This document shows, one piece after another, positions 33,351 to 43,845 of a stretch of 64,000 nt of DNA. The translations under genes and the position numbers were made by a program. Location of the stretch: assembly GCF_016820555.1 (NCBI RefSeq), contig NZ_JADHDW010000001.1:186001-250000 (forward strand). The letters run 5' to 3'. The notes beneath the pieces are model-generated. The model saw only the letters and a program-made list of their open reading frames with translations. It did not search any database and had not been told where the DNA came from. This DNA is from Bacillus sp. REN10 (GTDB lineage: Bacteria; Bacillota; Bacilli; Bacillales; Domibacillaceae). Position 1 is the first letter of the stretch; every line of letters begins with the position of its first letter.

Positions 33351-34322
33351 ATGAAAAAGAAAAAATGGATAAAAAAGGGGAATTTATTTGTTTTTCCGGG
33401 AACGGCTCAAGAGTTGATCCGTAAAGGAAGAGTGGCGCTAGAGGAGAACGATTATAATCACGCGGTACTTTATTTAAAAGAGGCGCTTCAATATCCTTTA
33501 GAGGAAGAGGGGGATGTGAAGATGGCCTTATTGCTTGCTCTATATGAAAGCGGTCAAGATGAACAAGCTCTTTCGTTATGCACCGATATGTTGCATCAAG
33601 GAATTGGTGAATATTTTGATGTGCTTGACGTATACATTCTCATTTTAATGCAGCAAAAAAAATATGAGGAAATTTATACAACATTATCTGCTTTAATGGA
33701 AGAAAAGCAGCTTCCTGAAGCGAAAAGAGAGAATTTCGAACGGCTGTTAGCGCTGAGTAACAAAATGAAGCAAGCTCCTTCAACAAAGGAAACGCGGCTT
33801 TTTAGCGGACAGGAGAGTTTGCAGGAGCAAACGATGAAATTGATGGAATTAGTCAACCAAAATATTCATCCTTATAAAAGGGAATTGGCAGCCCTGTTGA
33901 AAGATGCTGCCACCCATCCGTTTGTGCAAACACTCGTTTTAAATGTGCTGAAAGAGCACGGTGTGGAGCAGCTGACGGAAGTTAAGAAATTTTCTTTTCA
34001 CCAGCAAGTAGTGCCAGCTATGTTAAAGGATGTATTTGAAAATCCATATTACCAAGAAGTGATTCATCTTTTGGAAGAACAACTTAGCCAGACAAATCCT
34101 GTGCTGTTAGAGCAGGCGAAAGAGTATGTGCAACGTCATTTTTTCTTGCTGTATCCATTTGAACCGGAAGATGTATCTCCTGAGAGCTGGGTGAAAGCCT
34201 CTTTATGTCTCCTTCAATCGTATTATGAAGAGGCGCCAGACGAGGGGGAATTAGATAAAGAGGTGAGCCGCAGTCTTGCCTTTATGAAGGAACTAGATGA
34301 AATTTCTTCACCTATTATGTAG
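33351..34322 (+). CDS. ysoA: Tetratricopeptide-repeat protein YsoA
   Basis: 323 residues. An N-terminal basic segment is followed by helix pairs in TPR register (residues ~20-140: ARVALEENDYNHAVLYLKEAL, ALLLALYESGQDEQALSL). A long helical C-terminal region follows. It occupies the same place as ysoA of B. subtilis, directly before tig. TPR proteins are protein-interaction scaffolds; no specific partner is known. The ilv-leu operon that separates this region in B. subtilis is absent here. Confidence 0.85.
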   Translation: MKKKKWIKKGNLFVFPGTAQELIRKGRVALEENDYNHAVLYLKEALQYPLEEEGDVKMALLLALYESGQDEQALSLCTDMLHQGIGEYFDVLDVYILILMQQKKYEEIYTTLSALMEEKQLPEAKRENFERLLALSNKMKQAPSTKETRLFSGQESLQEQTMKLMELVNQNIHPYKRELAALLKDAATHPFVQTLVLNVLKEHGVEQLTEVKKFSFHQQVVPAMLKDVFENPYYQEVIHLLEEQLSQTNPVLLEQAKEYVQRHFFLLYPFEPEDVSPESWVKASLCLLQSYYEEAPDEGELDKEVSRSLAFMKELDEISSPIM

Positions 34323-34330
34323 CCTTTTTC

Positions 34331-34358
34331 TTGAAAGAGCATCATCGTGTGTTATAAT
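34331..34358 (+). promoter_or_regulatory. Promoter of tig
   Basis: TTGAAA (34331-34336) and TATAAT (34353-34358), 16-bp spacer, about 115 bp before tig. Confidence 0.75.
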
Positions 34359-34471
34359 GTAAAGGTCGTAAAGTGTCCTTTTTGTTTAATGGTTAACATA
34401 CATAGGGCGTTCGAACACAATAAAATGTTCAATTTTATTATCAATTTATAGATTTTTGGAGGGAACTTTTT

Positions 34472-35758
34472 ATGTCTGCAAAATGGGAAAAATTAGAAGG
34501 TAACCAAGGCGTTCTTACAGTAGAAGTAGATGCAGAAACAGTGAGCAACGGCCTTGATGCTGCATTTAAAAAAGTAGTAAAAACGATTAACGTACCTGGA
34601 TTCCGTAAAGGAAAAATGCCTCGTGCAATGTTTGAAAAGCGCTTCGGTGTAGAATCTTTATATCAAGATGCTCTTGATTTCATTCTTCCAGAAGCATATG
34701 GAAAAGCGATCGAGGAAGCAGGCATTGAGCCAGTGGATCGTCCAGAAATCGATATCGAACAAATGGAAAAAGGCAAAGAGTTAATCTTCAAAGCGACTGT
34801 TACAGTTAAGCCTGAAGTAAAACTTGGAGAATATAAAGGTCTTGAAGTAGAAAAAATGAGCACAGAAGTGACAGAAGAAGACGTTCAAAACGAATTGACT
34901 TCTTTACAAAAACGTCATGCGGAGCTTGTTGTGAAAGAAGACGGAAAAATTGAAGCAGATGATACAGTTGTTCTAGACTTTGAAGGCTTTGTAGATGGTG
35001 AAGCATTTGAAGGCGGAAAAGCGGAAAACTATTCATTAGTGATCGGTTCTGGCACGTTTATTCCAGGCTTTGAAGATCAATTGATCGGCATGGCGACTGG
35101 CGAAGAAAAAGACGTGGAAGTAACATTCCCTGAAGAATATCATGCGGCAGAGCTTGCTGGAAAACCAGCTGTATTCAAAGTAACGATTCACGAAATCAAA
35201 TCTCAAGAGCTTCCTGAGTTAAACGATGAGTTCGCCAAAGAAACAGATGAAGCAGCGGAAACTCTTGCTGAACTAAAAGAAAAAATTCAAAAGCGTTTAG
35301 AAGAGCAAAAGAAAAACGAAGCAGAACAAACTCTTCGCGACACGCTTGTTGAAAAAGCAGTAGAAAACGTAGAAGTAGATCTTCCTGAAGTAATGGTAGA
35401 AACAGAAATCGACCGCATGCTTCAAGAATTCACTCAAAACCTTTCTATGCAAGGAATGAACCTTGACCTTTATTACCAATTCTCAGGTCAAAGTGAAACA
35501 GACCTTCGCAACCAAATGAAAGAAAACGCTGAGACTCGCGTTCGTACAAGCTTAACTCTTGAAGCAATCGCTGTTGCAGAAAATCTTGAAGTAACAGAAG
35601 AAGATGTAGAACAAGAGTTAGCAAAAATGTCTGAGCAATTCAACTTACCAGTAGAAGACATCAAAAAAGCATTAGGAAGCACAGAAGGCATGAAAGGCGA
35701 TTTGAAAATCCGCAAAGCAGTCGAATTCCTTGTAGAAAACAGCAAAACTAGTGCATAA
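34472..35758 (+). CDS. tig: Trigger factor, ribosome-associated chaperone/prolyl isomerase
   Basis: 428 residues, the family's normal length. The N-terminal ribosome-binding domain contains the signature GFRKGKMPR (residues ~44-52). The FKBP-type isomerase domain is at ~165-245 ([19 protein letters not shown] ... [20 protein letters not shown]). The C-terminal helical chaperone arms are rich in Glu and Lys. Codon use is strongly optimised. It binds nascent chains at the ribosome exit tunnel. Followed by a terminator and clpX, as in B. subtilis. Confidence 0.97.
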   Translation: MSAKWEKLEGNQGVLTVEVDAETVSNGLDAAFKKVVKTINVPGFRKGKMPRAMFEKRFGVESLYQDALDFILPEAYGKAIEEAGIEPVDRPEIDIEQMEKGKELIFKATVTVKPEVKLGEYKGLEVEKMSTEVTEEDVQNELTSLQKRHAELVVKEDGKIEADDTVVLDFEGFVDGEAFEGGKAENYSLVIGSGTFIPGFEDQLIGMATGEEKDVEVTFPEEYHAAELAGKPAVFKVTIHEIKSQELPELNDEFAKETDEAAETLAELKEKIQKRLEEQKKNEAEQTLRDTLVEKAVENVEVDLPEVMVETEIDRMLQEFTQNLSMQGMNLDLYYQFSGQSETDLRNQMKENAETRVRTSLTLEAIAVAENLEVTEEDVEQELAKMSEQFNLPVEDIKKALGSTEGMKGDLKIRKAVEFLVENSKTSA

Positions 35759-35773
35759 TAGAAGTAAGGGAAG

Positions 35774-35803
35774 ACAAGGCGCGAATCTCTCGTGCCTTGT
35801 TTT
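35774..35803 (+). terminator. tig terminator
   Basis: ACAAGGCGCG and CGTGCCTTGT (one wobble) with a 7-nt loop, then TTTT. Confidence 0.88.
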
Positions 35804-35997
35804 CTACCATTACATAAAAACTTTTGTGTTTTAAGTCATAGTTCTATACGTCACACATTATATATACAGAAAGCCTTTTTATTTTCAGGTATGTGTATAA
35901 ATGTGTTACAATGCAGTACATAACTTTTCAAGAACAGAAGTGAGTAATCAAATTTAATCATTTGTTTCATATTATTCTCTATAAGGGGTGACATATT

Positions 35998-37263
35998 TTG
36001 TTTAAGTTTAACGATGAAAAAGGGCAATACAAATGTTCTTTCTGTGGAAAAACACAGGATCAAGTTCGTAAGCTTGTTGCTGGTCCTGGCGTGTATATAT
36101 GCGATGAATGTCTTGAACTGTGCTCGGAAATCGTCGAAGAAGAGCTTGGAACAGAAGAAGAAGTAGAGTTTAAAGATGTTCCAAAGCCAACAGAAATTCG
36201 TGATATTCTTGACGAGTATGTGATTGGACAAGAACGGGCAAAAAAATCGTTGGCGGTTGCTGTTTACAATCATTACAAACGAATTAACTCCAACAGCAAA
36301 GTAGACGATGTTGAGCTTTCGAAAAGTAACATTTGTTTAATCGGGCCGACGGGAAGCGGGAAAACCCTTCTTGCTCAAACATTGGCGCGTATTTTAAACG
36401 TACCATTTGCCATTGCCGATGCCACTTCTTTAACGGAAGCTGGATATGTAGGGGAAGATGTAGAGAACATTCTTCTTAAGCTAATTCAAGCAGCGGATTA
36501 TGATGTAGAAAAAGCCGAAAAAGGCATTATCTACATCGATGAAATTGACAAAGTAGCCCGTAAATCTGAGAACCCTTCGATTACGCGCGATGTGTCTGGT
36601 GAAGGTGTGCAGCAAGCCTTATTGAAGATTTTAGAAGGTACAGTGGCGAGCGTTCCTCCACAAGGCGGCAGAAAGCACCCGCATCAAGAATTCATCCAAA
36701 TTGATACAACCAATATCCTCTTTATTTGCGGAGGAGCTTTTGATGGTGTCGAATCGATTATTAAACGCCGTTTAGGACAAAAAGTGATTGGCTTTGGTGC
36801 CGACACAAAACAAGAAGAAGTAAGCGATCAATCCCTTCTTGCGAGACTTGTGCCGGAAGATTTATTAAAGTTTGGATTAATTCCAGAGTTTATCGGACGT
36901 CTTCCAGTTATCGCAAGCTTAGAACAATTGGATGAAGAAGCGTTAGTAGAAATTTTAACAAAACCGAAAAACGCATTGGTGAAACAATATCAAAAAATGC
37001 TTGAAATTGATGATGTAGAGTTAGTCTTTGAAGAAGAAGCTCTTCGTGAAATTTCGAAAAAAGCAATCGAGCGCAAAACAGGTGCTCGTGGGCTTCGTTC
37101 CATCATCGAAAGCATTATGCTAGATGTGATGTATGACTTGCCATCACGCGAAGACGTGAAAACATGCATTATCACAAAAGAAACAGTAACAGACGGTGCG
37201 CCACCGAAATTGCTAGGCGAAGACGGCCAAAACATCGACCAAAACACAAAAACACCGGCGTAA
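35998..37263 (+). CDS. clpX: ATP-dependent Clp protease ATP-binding subunit ClpX
   Basis: The hexameric AAA+ unfoldase feeding ClpP. 421 residues. The N-terminal zinc-binding domain carries CSFCGK and CDECLE. Walker A GPTGSGKT lies near residue 118, followed by the ClpX-specific [10 protein letters not shown] pore/YVG region, Walker [14 protein letters not shown], the IGF loop for ClpP docking in KVIGFGAD, and sensor 2 in GARGLRSI. The start is TTG with AAGGGGTG 8 nt upstream, matching the B. subtilis N-terminus MFKFN. Confidence 0.98.
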   Translation: MFKFNDEKGQYKCSFCGKTQDQVRKLVAGPGVYICDECLELCSEIVEEELGTEEEVEFKDVPKPTEIRDILDEYVIGQERAKKSLAVAVYNHYKRINSNSKVDDVELSKSNICLIGPTGSGKTLLAQTLARILNVPFAIADATSLTEAGYVGEDVENILLKLIQAADYDVEKAEKGIIYIDEIDKVARKSENPSITRDVSGEGVQQALLKILEGTVASVPPQGGRKHPHQEFIQIDTTNILFICGGAFDGVESIIKRRLGQKVIGFGADTKQEEVSDQSLLARLVPEDLLKFGLIPEFIGRLPVIASLEQLDEEALVEILTKPKNALVKQYQKMLEIDDVELVFEEEALREISKKAIERKTGARGLRSIIESIMLDVMYDLPSREDVKTCIITKETVTDGAPPKLLGEDGQNIDQNTKTPA

Positions 37264-37264
37264 A

Positions 37265-37535
37265 GAAAAGCGGAGCCGACTGCCCTGGGGCGATCAGCAG
37301 ATGACGGACCGGCAAGATGGTGCTCTTTGCCATGAAGCCGGGCTCGGCATCTGACTAGAGCCCCAAGGAGGCGGAGCTGGACAAGAAAAGCGGAAGCGCC
37401 TTGTTTAGCCCCGACAAGCAAAAGGCGAGCCAGCTGAAAGGTTGTTCTTTAACCTTTTGGCTGGCTTGGTTTTTGACCTCGAGGGGTTAGGCGCTTGTAG
37501 CTGGACAAGAAAAGCGGAGCCAAAACAGGACAGTG
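37265..37535. repeat. Complex intergenic dyad repeat after clpX
   Basis: Three copies of an AAGAAAAGCGG(A) motif (at about 37264, 37382 and 37507) punctuate two large folded units. The second unit nests GCCAGCTGAAAGGTT/AACCTTTTGGCTGGC inside AAGCGCC/GGCGCTT arms, giving a ~130-nt structured element. The first unit pairs CTGGGGC with GCCCCAAG regions. I recognise this AAAGCGGAAGCGCC ... AGGCGCTT pattern as a common Bacillaceae intergenic repeat; it may act as the clpX terminator. The gap up to 37730 holds no gene. Confidence 0.7.
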
Positions 37536-37730
37536 AAAGTTATAAGTAGCTGTCCTTTTTCGCGTTGTTTTTATATAAAGGCTTGATTCAATTAGAAGGT
37601 TAATGATGCTCTTCTTAGAAGAAATAAGACTTTCTCATCAAGTCTACTGTAAAAAACGGATGATCTGTGCCTTAACTGGAAATACTGAAAAATTAAGTAT
37701 AAATCATTTTTTAGTACAGGAGGGTACCAG

Positions 37731-39377
37731 ATGGATTGGACGACAGTAGCTATTGTAGGACAGTTTATATTTGGAGTGATCATTAGCTTTTATTTTTTAA
37801 CTTTGCTGAAAAAACAGCACGCTAATAAAATAACGATTGACCGGGAATCCAAAAAAGAGATGGAAGCGTTAGAGAAAATGAGAGCGATTTCGTTAACGAA
37901 GCCGCTAGCTGAGAAAATCAGACCGGCAAGCTTTGCTGATGTAATCGGGCAAGAAGAAGGGATTAAAGCGTTAAGAGCCGCTCTTTGTGGTCCGCATCCC
38001 CAGCATGTTATTATATACGGACCGCCTGGTGTCGGCAAAACGGCGGCTGCGCGGTTAGTGTTAGAAGAAGCAAAAAAGAGTCCGAAATCGCCTTTTACAG
38101 CTGATTCGGTGTTTGTTGAGTTAGATGCGACAACAGCTCGGTTCGATGAAAGAGGCATCGCCGATCCTTTAATCGGGTCGGTGCATGACCCGATTTATCA
38201 AGGAGCCGGAGCGCTCGGCCAAGCAGGGATTCCCCAGCCGAAAAAAGGGGCAGTAAGCGATGCGCACGGAGGGATTCTCTTTTTAGATGAAATTGGTGAA
38301 TTGCATTCGATTCAAATGAACAAGCTATTAAAGGTGCTAGAGGATCGGAAAGTATGGCTTGAAAGCATTTATTATAGTGAAGAAAATGAAACGATTCCGA
38401 AGCATATTCATAATATTTTTCAAAAAGGGATGCCTGCTGACTTTCGCTTAATTGGTGCCACGACGAAAAGACCCGAAGAAATTCCAGCAGCCATTCGGTC
38501 ACGCTGCCAAGAGGTCTTTTTTAATGAGCTACACCATAAAGATCTCGTGGAAATTGCCAAAAAAGCAGCTGAAAAGGCACAAATGACGATAACGGAAAAA
38601 GGGCTATCCTTAACAGCGAAATATACACGCAATGGTCGGGAAGCGGTCAATTTAATTCAAATGGCGGCCGGGCTAGCGATGATGGATAATAGAAGTGAGA
38701 TTCGTGATGAAGAAGTAGAATGGGTTGTTTATTCTAGTCGCCTTTCACCCAAATGGTTGCCTTCTATACCTGAAAAAGCCATGATCGGGATCGTTAATGG
38801 GCTGGCGGTTACTGGTCCTGCTAGCGGAGCCTTATTGGAAATTGAAGCGCTTGTCATCCCGACAACAAGTGCTAGCTCGGTGGTGGTGTCTGGCATTGTA
38901 GAGGAAGAAACCTTTAATCAGCCAGGTAAATCCATTCGGCGTAAAAGTATGGCTAAAGGATCAGCTGAAAATGCATGGACGGTATTAAAATCTTTAGGTG
39001 TCCCTGTCGACCAATTTGATATTCACCTTAACTTTCCGGGAGGTATTCCTGTCGACGGTCCATCGGCTGGAGCAGCTATGGCTGTGGCGATTTATTCAGC
39101 GATTTACCGTCATCCTGTGAACCATACAGTAGCGGTTACTGGAGAAATTAGTTTGTCGGGGAGAATTAAACCGGTTGGCGGTGTAAGACAAAAGGTATTA
39201 GCAGCGAAGGAAGCAGGAGCGAAAAAGGTGTTAATTCCGCATGAAAATGACCTTCTTGATTTAAATGGGCTCGAAGGAATTACGATTGTTCCTGTTGCTC
39301 ATTTAAGGGAAACGTTTGAACACTTTTTTGATAAGCAGGCTGAAATACAAGGGAATCAGCATTCAGAGGCGCTATAA
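37731..39377 (+). CDS. lonB: Lon-like ATP-dependent protease LonB
   Basis: 548 residues, as in the Bacillus LonB family. An N-terminal membrane-type helix (residues ~5-25) is followed by an AAA+ module ([14 protein letters not shown] near residue 100; Walker B GGILFLDEIGEL). The Lon protease domain has the Ser-Lys dyad: GIPVDGPSAGAA with the catalytic Ser, and the Lys ~43 residues later in KPVGGVRQK. In B. subtilis it is made in the forespore under sigma-F. It lies between clpX and lonA as expected. An AGGAGGGTA site precedes ATG. Confidence 0.95.
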   Translation: MDWTTVAIVGQFIFGVIISFYFLTLLKKQHANKITIDRESKKEMEALEKMRAISLTKPLAEKIRPASFADVIGQEEGIKALRAALCGPHPQHVIIYGPPGVGKTAAARLVLEEAKKSPKSPFTADSVFVELDATTARFDERGIADPLIGSVHDPIYQGAGALGQAGIPQPKKGAVSDAHGGILFLDEIGELHSIQMNKLLKVLEDRKVWLESIYYSEENETIPKHIHNIFQKGMPADFRLIGATTKRPEEIPAAIRSRCQEVFFNELHHKDLVEIAKKAAEKAQMTITEKGLSLTAKYTRNGREAVNLIQMAAGLAMMDNRSEIRDEEVEWVVYSSRLSPKWLPSIPEKAMIGIVNGLAVTGPASGALLEIEALVIPTTSASSVVVSGIVEEETFNQPGKSIRRKSMAKGSAENAWTVLKSLGVPVDQFDIHLNFPGGIPVDGPSAGAAMAVAIYSAIYRHPVNHTVAVTGEISLSGRIKPVGGVRQKVLAAKEAGAKKVLIPHENDLLDLNGLEGITIVPVAHLRETFEHFFDKQAEIQGNQHSEAL

Positions 39378-39383
39378 GGAAAG

Positions 39384-39471
39384 GCTGCTCGGTAAAATGC
39401 TAAACATCTCCAGGAGGTTTTGATCAAGCAGCGGAGATACTAGCTGTTTTTAGCGGGCAGCCTTTTTATTA
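39384..39471 (+). terminator. Structured terminator after lonB
   Basis: AGGCTGC (39384-) pairs with GGGCAGCCT at the far side of a long branched loop that also contains ATCTCC...GGAGAT, ending in TTTTTATT. Confidence 0.65.
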
Positions 39472-39636
39472 TGGGGATGAATCAAGCGTGGAATGCAAGT
39501 GATCCTCTTCAAAGAATAGACACTCCCTTTTAAATAAGATAGAATTAAAAAAAGTATGCATGTTTTAGGAAGAAAGCAACATAGAGATCAACAGGGAATA
39601 GCTTGTCTCATGTTGTAATTGATGGAGGTAATGTTT

Positions 39637-41961
39637 ATGAATAATCAACCAGTACATACTGTTCCCCTCCTGCCGTTAAGAGGCTTATTAGTTTATCCAA
39701 CGATGGTACTGCATCTTGACGTAGGTCGCGAGCGTTCCGTTCAAGCATTGGAACAAGCGATGATGGACGATCATTTGATCTTTTTGGCTACCCAAAAAGA
39801 TACGAATATAGATGACCCGATTCAGGAAGATTTGTTTGAAACAGGGACATTGACAAAAGTGAAGCAAATGCTCAAACTGCCAAACGGAACGATTCGTGTG
39901 CTAGTAGAAGGAATAGAACGGGCAACGATCGAAACATTAGAAGATAAAGAAGACTACTTTTTAGCTACTGTTCGCACACAGGCAGATGACAAGCAAGTAA
40001 ATGCGGAACTTCAGGCGCTCATGCGCACGCTTTTGCAATATTTTGAACAATACATAAAGCTTTCTAAAAAAATATCCGCTGAAACATATTCCACTGTAGC
40101 GGATATTGAAGAGCCGGGTAGATTGGCGGATATTGTAGCCTCTCATTTGCCAATCAAATTGAAAGAAAAACAGGAGATTTTGGAAACGTTCGATGTGAAA
40201 GAGCGTTTAAATCTCATTATCCAATTATTGAATAATGAGAAACAGGTGCTGAGTTTAGAGAAGAAAATTGGGCAACGTGTAAAAACGTCGATGGAGCGCA
40301 CGCAAAAGGAATACTTTTTGCGTGAGCAAATGAAAGCCATTCAGCAGGAACTTGGAGAGAAGGAAGGAAAAACCGGCGAAGTCGAAGAATTGACGAAGCG
40401 CATTGAAGAAGCGGGGATGCCTGAAAATGTGGAAAAAACCGCCTTAAAAGAACTGAGCCGTTACGAAAAAATCCCTTCTAGTGCAGCGGAAAGTGTCGTT
40501 ATTCGCAACTATTTAGATTGGCTCCTTGCGTTACCGTGGTCGAAAGCAACAGACGATGATCTCGATGTGTCTCACGCAGAAATGATTTTAAATCGCGACC
40601 ATTATGGCTTAGAAAAAGTCAAAGAACGAGTATTAGAATATTTAGCGGTTCAACAGCTGACGAAATCATTGAAAGGTCCAATTCTTTGTTTAGCAGGACC
40701 TCCAGGAGTGGGGAAAACCTCTCTAGCTCGTTCAATTGCTGAATCACTCGGCAGAAACTTTGTCCGTATTTCCCTTGGGGGGGTGCGAGATGAATCGGAA
40801 ATTCGCGGCCATCGCCGCACCTATGTTGGAGCGATGCCGGGACGTATTATTCAAGGAATGAAAAAAGCGGGAACGATCAATCCTGTATTTTTGCTAGACG
40901 AAATTGATAAAATGTCGAGCGACTTTAGAGGAGATCCGTCCGCTGCCTTACTAGAAGTTCTGGACCCGGAGCAAAACCATAACTTTAGCGATCATTACAT
41001 TGAAGAAACGTACGATCTTTCGAATGTCATGTTTATTGCAACAGCGAACGATTTAGCGACGATTCCAGGGCCGCTCCGTGACCGAATGGAGATTATTACA
41101 ATTGCCGGCTATACAGAAGTAGAAAAAACACATATTGCGATGGAACATTTATTGCTAAAACAAATTGAAGAGCATGGATTAGCGAAAAGTCAACTGCAAG
41201 TCAAAGAAGAAGCGATACAAGATATCATTCGCTACTACACGAGAGAAGCTGGCGTGCGCAGTCTTAAGCGGCAGTTAGCGTCTATCTGTCGAAAGTCGGC
41301 GAAAAGAATTGTATCCAACGAGCGTAAGCGAATCGTCGTGACGAGCAAAAACATAGAAGAGTTTCTAGGAAAGAAAATGTTCCGTTACGGCCAAGCCGAA
41401 ACAGTTGATCAAGTTGGAGTAGCGAATGGACTGGCTTATACGGCTGTGGGCGGAGATACGCTGCAAATTGAAGTCTCGCTTTCTCCGGGAAAAGGGAAAT
41501 TAATTTTAACGGGTAAGCTTGGAGATGTGATGAAAGAATCTGCTCAAGCAGCCTTTAGCTATGTCCGTTCGAAAACAGAAGAGCTGCAGATTGAAACGGA
41601 TTTTTATGAAAAATATGATATTCATATTCATGTGCCAGAAGGAGCGGTGCCGAAAGATGGCCCATCTGCTGGCATCACCATGGCAACGGCTCTTGTGTCG
41701 GCTTTAACTGGTCGTCCGATTCGCAAGGAAGTTGGCATGACAGGAGAAATCACTCTGCGCGGACGCGTATTGCCAATTGGAGGCGTGAAAGAAAAGTCAT
41801 TGGGAGCGCATCGTGCAGGATTGAAAACGATTATTCTTCCGCAAGATAATGAAAAAGATATTGAAGACATTCCAGAAAGTGTGCGTAAGGAATTAACATT
41901 TGTTCTCGCTTCCACTATGGAAGATGTGTTAAAAGTAGCATTAGTAGGTGAAAAGAAATGA
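39637..41961 (+). CDS. lonA: ATP-dependent protease La (Lon)
   Basis: 774 residues, the length of B. subtilis LonA. The N-terminal substrate-recognition domain begins [20 protein letters not shown]. Walker [12 protein letters not shown] and Walker [12 protein letters not shown] follow. The catalytic Ser677 lies in [12 protein letters not shown], with the Lys ~43 residues later in [11 protein letters not shown]. The frame is open from 39619, but GGAGGT at 39624-39629 fits ATG 39637 (7-nt spacing) rather than 39631. Its stop overlaps the ysxC start. It degrades misfolded and regulatory proteins. Confidence 0.97.
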   Translation: MNNQPVHTVPLLPLRGLLVYPTMVLHLDVGRERSVQALEQAMMDDHLIFLATQKDTNIDDPIQEDLFETGTLTKVKQMLKLPNGTIRVLVEGIERATIETLEDKEDYFLATVRTQADDKQVNAELQALMRTLLQYFEQYIKLSKKISAETYSTVADIEEPGRLADIVASHLPIKLKEKQEILETFDVKERLNLIIQLLNNEKQVLSLEKKIGQRVKTSMERTQKEYFLREQMKAIQQELGEKEGKTGEVEELTKRIEEAGMPENVEKTALKELSRYEKIPSSAAESVVIRNYLDWLLALPWSKATDDDLDVSHAEMILNRDHYGLEKVKERVLEYLAVQQLTKSLKGPILCLAGPPGVGKTSLARSIAESLGRNFVRISLGGVRDESEIRGHRRTYVGAMPGRIIQGMKKAGTINPVFLLDEIDKMSSDFRGDPSAALLEVLDPEQNHNFSDHYIEETYDLSNVMFIATANDLATIPGPLRDRMEIITIAGYTEVEKTHIAMEHLLLKQIEEHGLAKSQLQVKEEAIQDIIRYYTREAGVRSLKRQLASICRKSAKRIVSNERKRIVVTSKNIEEFLGKKMFRYGQAETVDQVGVANGLAYTAVGGDTLQIEVSLSPGKGKLILTGKLGDVMKESAQAAFSYVRSKTEELQIETDFYEKYDIHIHVPEGAVPKDGPSAGITMATALVSALTGRPIRKEVGMTGEITLRGRVLPIGGVKEKSLGAHRAGLKTIILPQDNEKDIEDIPESVRKELTFVLASTMEDVLKVALVGEKK

Positions 41962-42545
41962 AAGTAAATCAAGTAGAAATGGTCATTAGTGCGGTGAAGC
42001 CTGAACAATATCCAGACAGTACTTTGCCGGAGTTTGCCCTAGCTGGACGCTCCAATGTCGGAAAATCATCCTTTATTAATAAAATGATCAACCGCAAAAG
42101 CATGGCTCGCATTTCCTCTAAGCCAGGGAAAACACAAACGCTTAACTTTTATAAAATTGAAGAGGCGCTTTATTTTGTCGACGTTCCTGGCTACGGCTTT
42201 GCAAAAGTTTCTAAAAAAGAGCGCGAAGCATGGGGGAAAATGATTGAAACGTATTTAACGACGCGAGAACCACTGAAAGCGTGTGTGTTAATTATCGATT
42301 TAAGACATCCCCCAACGGAAGATGATGTCATGATGTATAACTTTCTTAAGCATTACGAAATTCCAGCGGTTGTTATCGCCACAAAAGCGGATAAAATTCC
42401 AAAAGGGAAATGGCAAAAACATTTGAAAGTGATCAAGGAAAAGCTTGAATTTGAGCCGGAAGATGATATCATCATTTTTTCATCTGAAACAGGTCAAGGG
42501 AAAGACGAGGCTTGGAAAGTACTGCAAAGACGAATGAAGAATTAA
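41958..42545 (+). CDS. ysxC: Ribosome biogenesis GTPase YsxC/EngB
   Basis: 195 residues. A TRAFAC GTPase with G1 GRSNVGKSS (residues ~31-39), G2 region [12 protein letters not shown]3 DVPGYG, G4 TKADK and G5 SSETGQGKD. It assists 50S subunit assembly and is essential in B. subtilis. The ATG overlaps the lonA stop codon (ATGA), so translation is probably coupled. A strong terminator follows. Confidence 0.97.
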   Translation: MKVNQVEMVISAVKPEQYPDSTLPEFALAGRSNVGKSSFINKMINRKSMARISSKPGKTQTLNFYKIEEALYFVDVPGYGFAKVSKKEREAWGKMIETYLTTREPLKACVLIIDLRHPPTEDDVMMYNFLKHYEIPAVVIATKADKIPKGKWQKHLKVIKEKLEFEPEDDIIIFSSETGQGKDEAWKVLQRRMKN

Positions 42546-42588
42546 AAAAAAGCAACGAATCCACTTGAAGGATTCGTTGCTTTTTTCA
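42543..42588. terminator. Bidirectional terminator after ysxC
   Basis: AAAAAAAGCAACGAATCC and GGATTCGTTGCTTTTTT form a long stem with A- and T-runs on both sides, suitable for ysxC and for the convergent minus-strand genes. Confidence 0.92.
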
Positions 42589-42639
42589 TATGTGATTGCT
42601 ACTCGTGCAAATGTGGTAAAAATCATGTTAAAAGACTAG

Positions 42640-43143
42640 TTATCTTTGAATCGCTGGTCGTTTCACCCATTTGATGTATATGTATTGCAAGATCTTTTTT
42701 TGATATCGCTTGGAAATAATGTAGATCGGCGGGTACAATAAACAAATGAAAATGGCAATGTTAATGAGCATGCCGATCATAAATGTCCGACCGAGCGAAA
42801 GGCTTGTAAGAAGCGATTGGTCAAGTGACGCTGAATGATTCGCTACTTGTTCAATGACATCGCCTAAATCATCCGGAAAAACAAAGCGTCCTGTTAGTAA
42901 GTTCAAGTAAAACAGCACTGGAAATACCCACATTAATGAAATGCCCCCTAAAAAGCCAGCGATGGGATTTCCTTTAAATAGTTTGGCAATGGCAACAGAG
43001 ACCAATACGCCAACGCCAAAGGATGGCACAAAGTTAATCGAAGCCCCTAAAGTAAAGCCGATCGAAATACTGTGGGCGCTTCCTTTTAATCTGAAAAACT
43101 TCAACAGTAAATATTTTACCCTCCGTTGTATCGTTTGAATCAT
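42640..43143 (-). CDS. DUF2062 integral membrane protein
   Basis: 167 residues on the minus strand with an AAGGAG site. After a basic N-terminus (RRVKYLLLKFFRLKGSAHSIS), the sequence GFTLGASINFVPSFGVGV and the repeated small-residue hydrophobic helices match the DUF2062 family (three to four membrane segments). Its function is not established; some members are fused to glycosyltransferases. It is the second gene of a two-gene minus-strand unit inserted between ysxC and hemA. Confidence 0.75.
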   Translation of the reverse strand: MIQTIQRRVKYLLLKFFRLKGSAHSISIGFTLGASINFVPSFGVGVLVSVAIAKLFKGNPIAGFLGGISLMWVFPVLFYLNLLTGRFVFPDDLGDVIEQVANHSASLDQSLLTSLSLGRTFMIGMLINIAIFICLLYPPIYIISKRYQKKILQYIYIKWVKRPAIQR

Positions 43144-43154
43144 TTCTCTGCTCC

Positions 43155-43640
43155 TTATTTCTTTTTAATAAATAACAAGTAACCACCGATAATGACTAGA
43201 ACAATCGGCCAAAATTGCCATAAAGAAAGAGCTCGGTTTTCAAGGACACCTAACCATTGCACCACTTTGTCATAAAAAAGGGTGATGATGGCTAAAATAA
43301 GAAATAATAAACCTTGAAATAGGCCTTTTCTCGTTTTTTGATATTGCATTAAAAATCCAAGTGAAATAATTAAGATAAAGACACCGGTATCGTTGGACCA
43401 AAAATTAAAGTGATTGACAACATGAAAGTGAATGCCAAAGCCTGTTAAAATGACGCCTGGCAAAATACCGCTGGCCTCATTTCCACTGTATGATTCAGCT
43501 AAAAAGGCTAGCCCAATCACGATGAGTAAAGTAGGCCAACTTAAAAAAGGCTGGATACTCTCAATCCCTGTCTGCTGTAAGAAAAAGTACAATCCAAACC
43601 CGATTAAAATCACGCCTGGAAATAATCGTTGTTGCTTCAT
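43155..43640 (-). CDS. LiaF-type four-helix membrane protein (DUF5668-like)
   Basis: 161 residues with repeated hydrophobic segments. PGVILIGFGLYFFLQQTG at the N-terminus recurs as LPGVILTGFGIHFHV near residue 60, an internal duplication typical of LiaI/LiaF N-terminal membrane domains. No cytosolic LiaF C-terminal domain is present. It begins the minus-strand pair; the DUF2062 gene follows 11 bp later. B. subtilis has a small membrane gene (ysxD) in this interval, which may be its counterpart, but I cannot confirm that. Confidence 0.7.
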   Translation of the reverse strand: MKQQRLFPGVILIGFGLYFFLQQTGIESIQPFLSWPTLLIVIGLAFLAESYSGNEASGILPGVILTGFGIHFHVVNHFNFWSNDTGVFILIISLGFLMQYQKTRKGLFQGLLFLILAIITLFYDKVVQWLGVLENRALSLWQFWPIVLVIIGGYLLFIKKK

Positions 43641-43801
43641 CCACTATTTTCCCCGCTTTCTTTGTCGCAATCTTGAATCTTACGTCTCATTTTGTTACTC
43701 TATTTAAAGGGATTATATCAGTTACTGTCTATTTGTTTCTATTTCACTGCTTTTAATGTTAGCATATGTTCACAATTTGCGAAAAAGGAAATTTTTTTCC
43801 G

Positions 43802-43810
43802 TGGTATAAT
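43802..43810 (+). promoter_or_regulatory. Extended -10 promoter of the hem operon
   Basis: TGGTATAAT (TG plus TATAAT at 43805-43810) lies 36 bp before hemA. No well-spaced -35 is visible (TTGCGA is 22 bp away), so the extended -10 may compensate. Confidence 0.6.
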
Positions 43811-43845
43811 AGAGCCAATAGATTCTTTCGGGGGTGTCATGAAAC

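Noticed and set aside
36990-37421. 143-codon minus-strand ORF over the end of clpX and the repeat
   Set aside because: It is a shadow of clpX codons and the dyad repeat, with no ribosome site or protein-like pattern.
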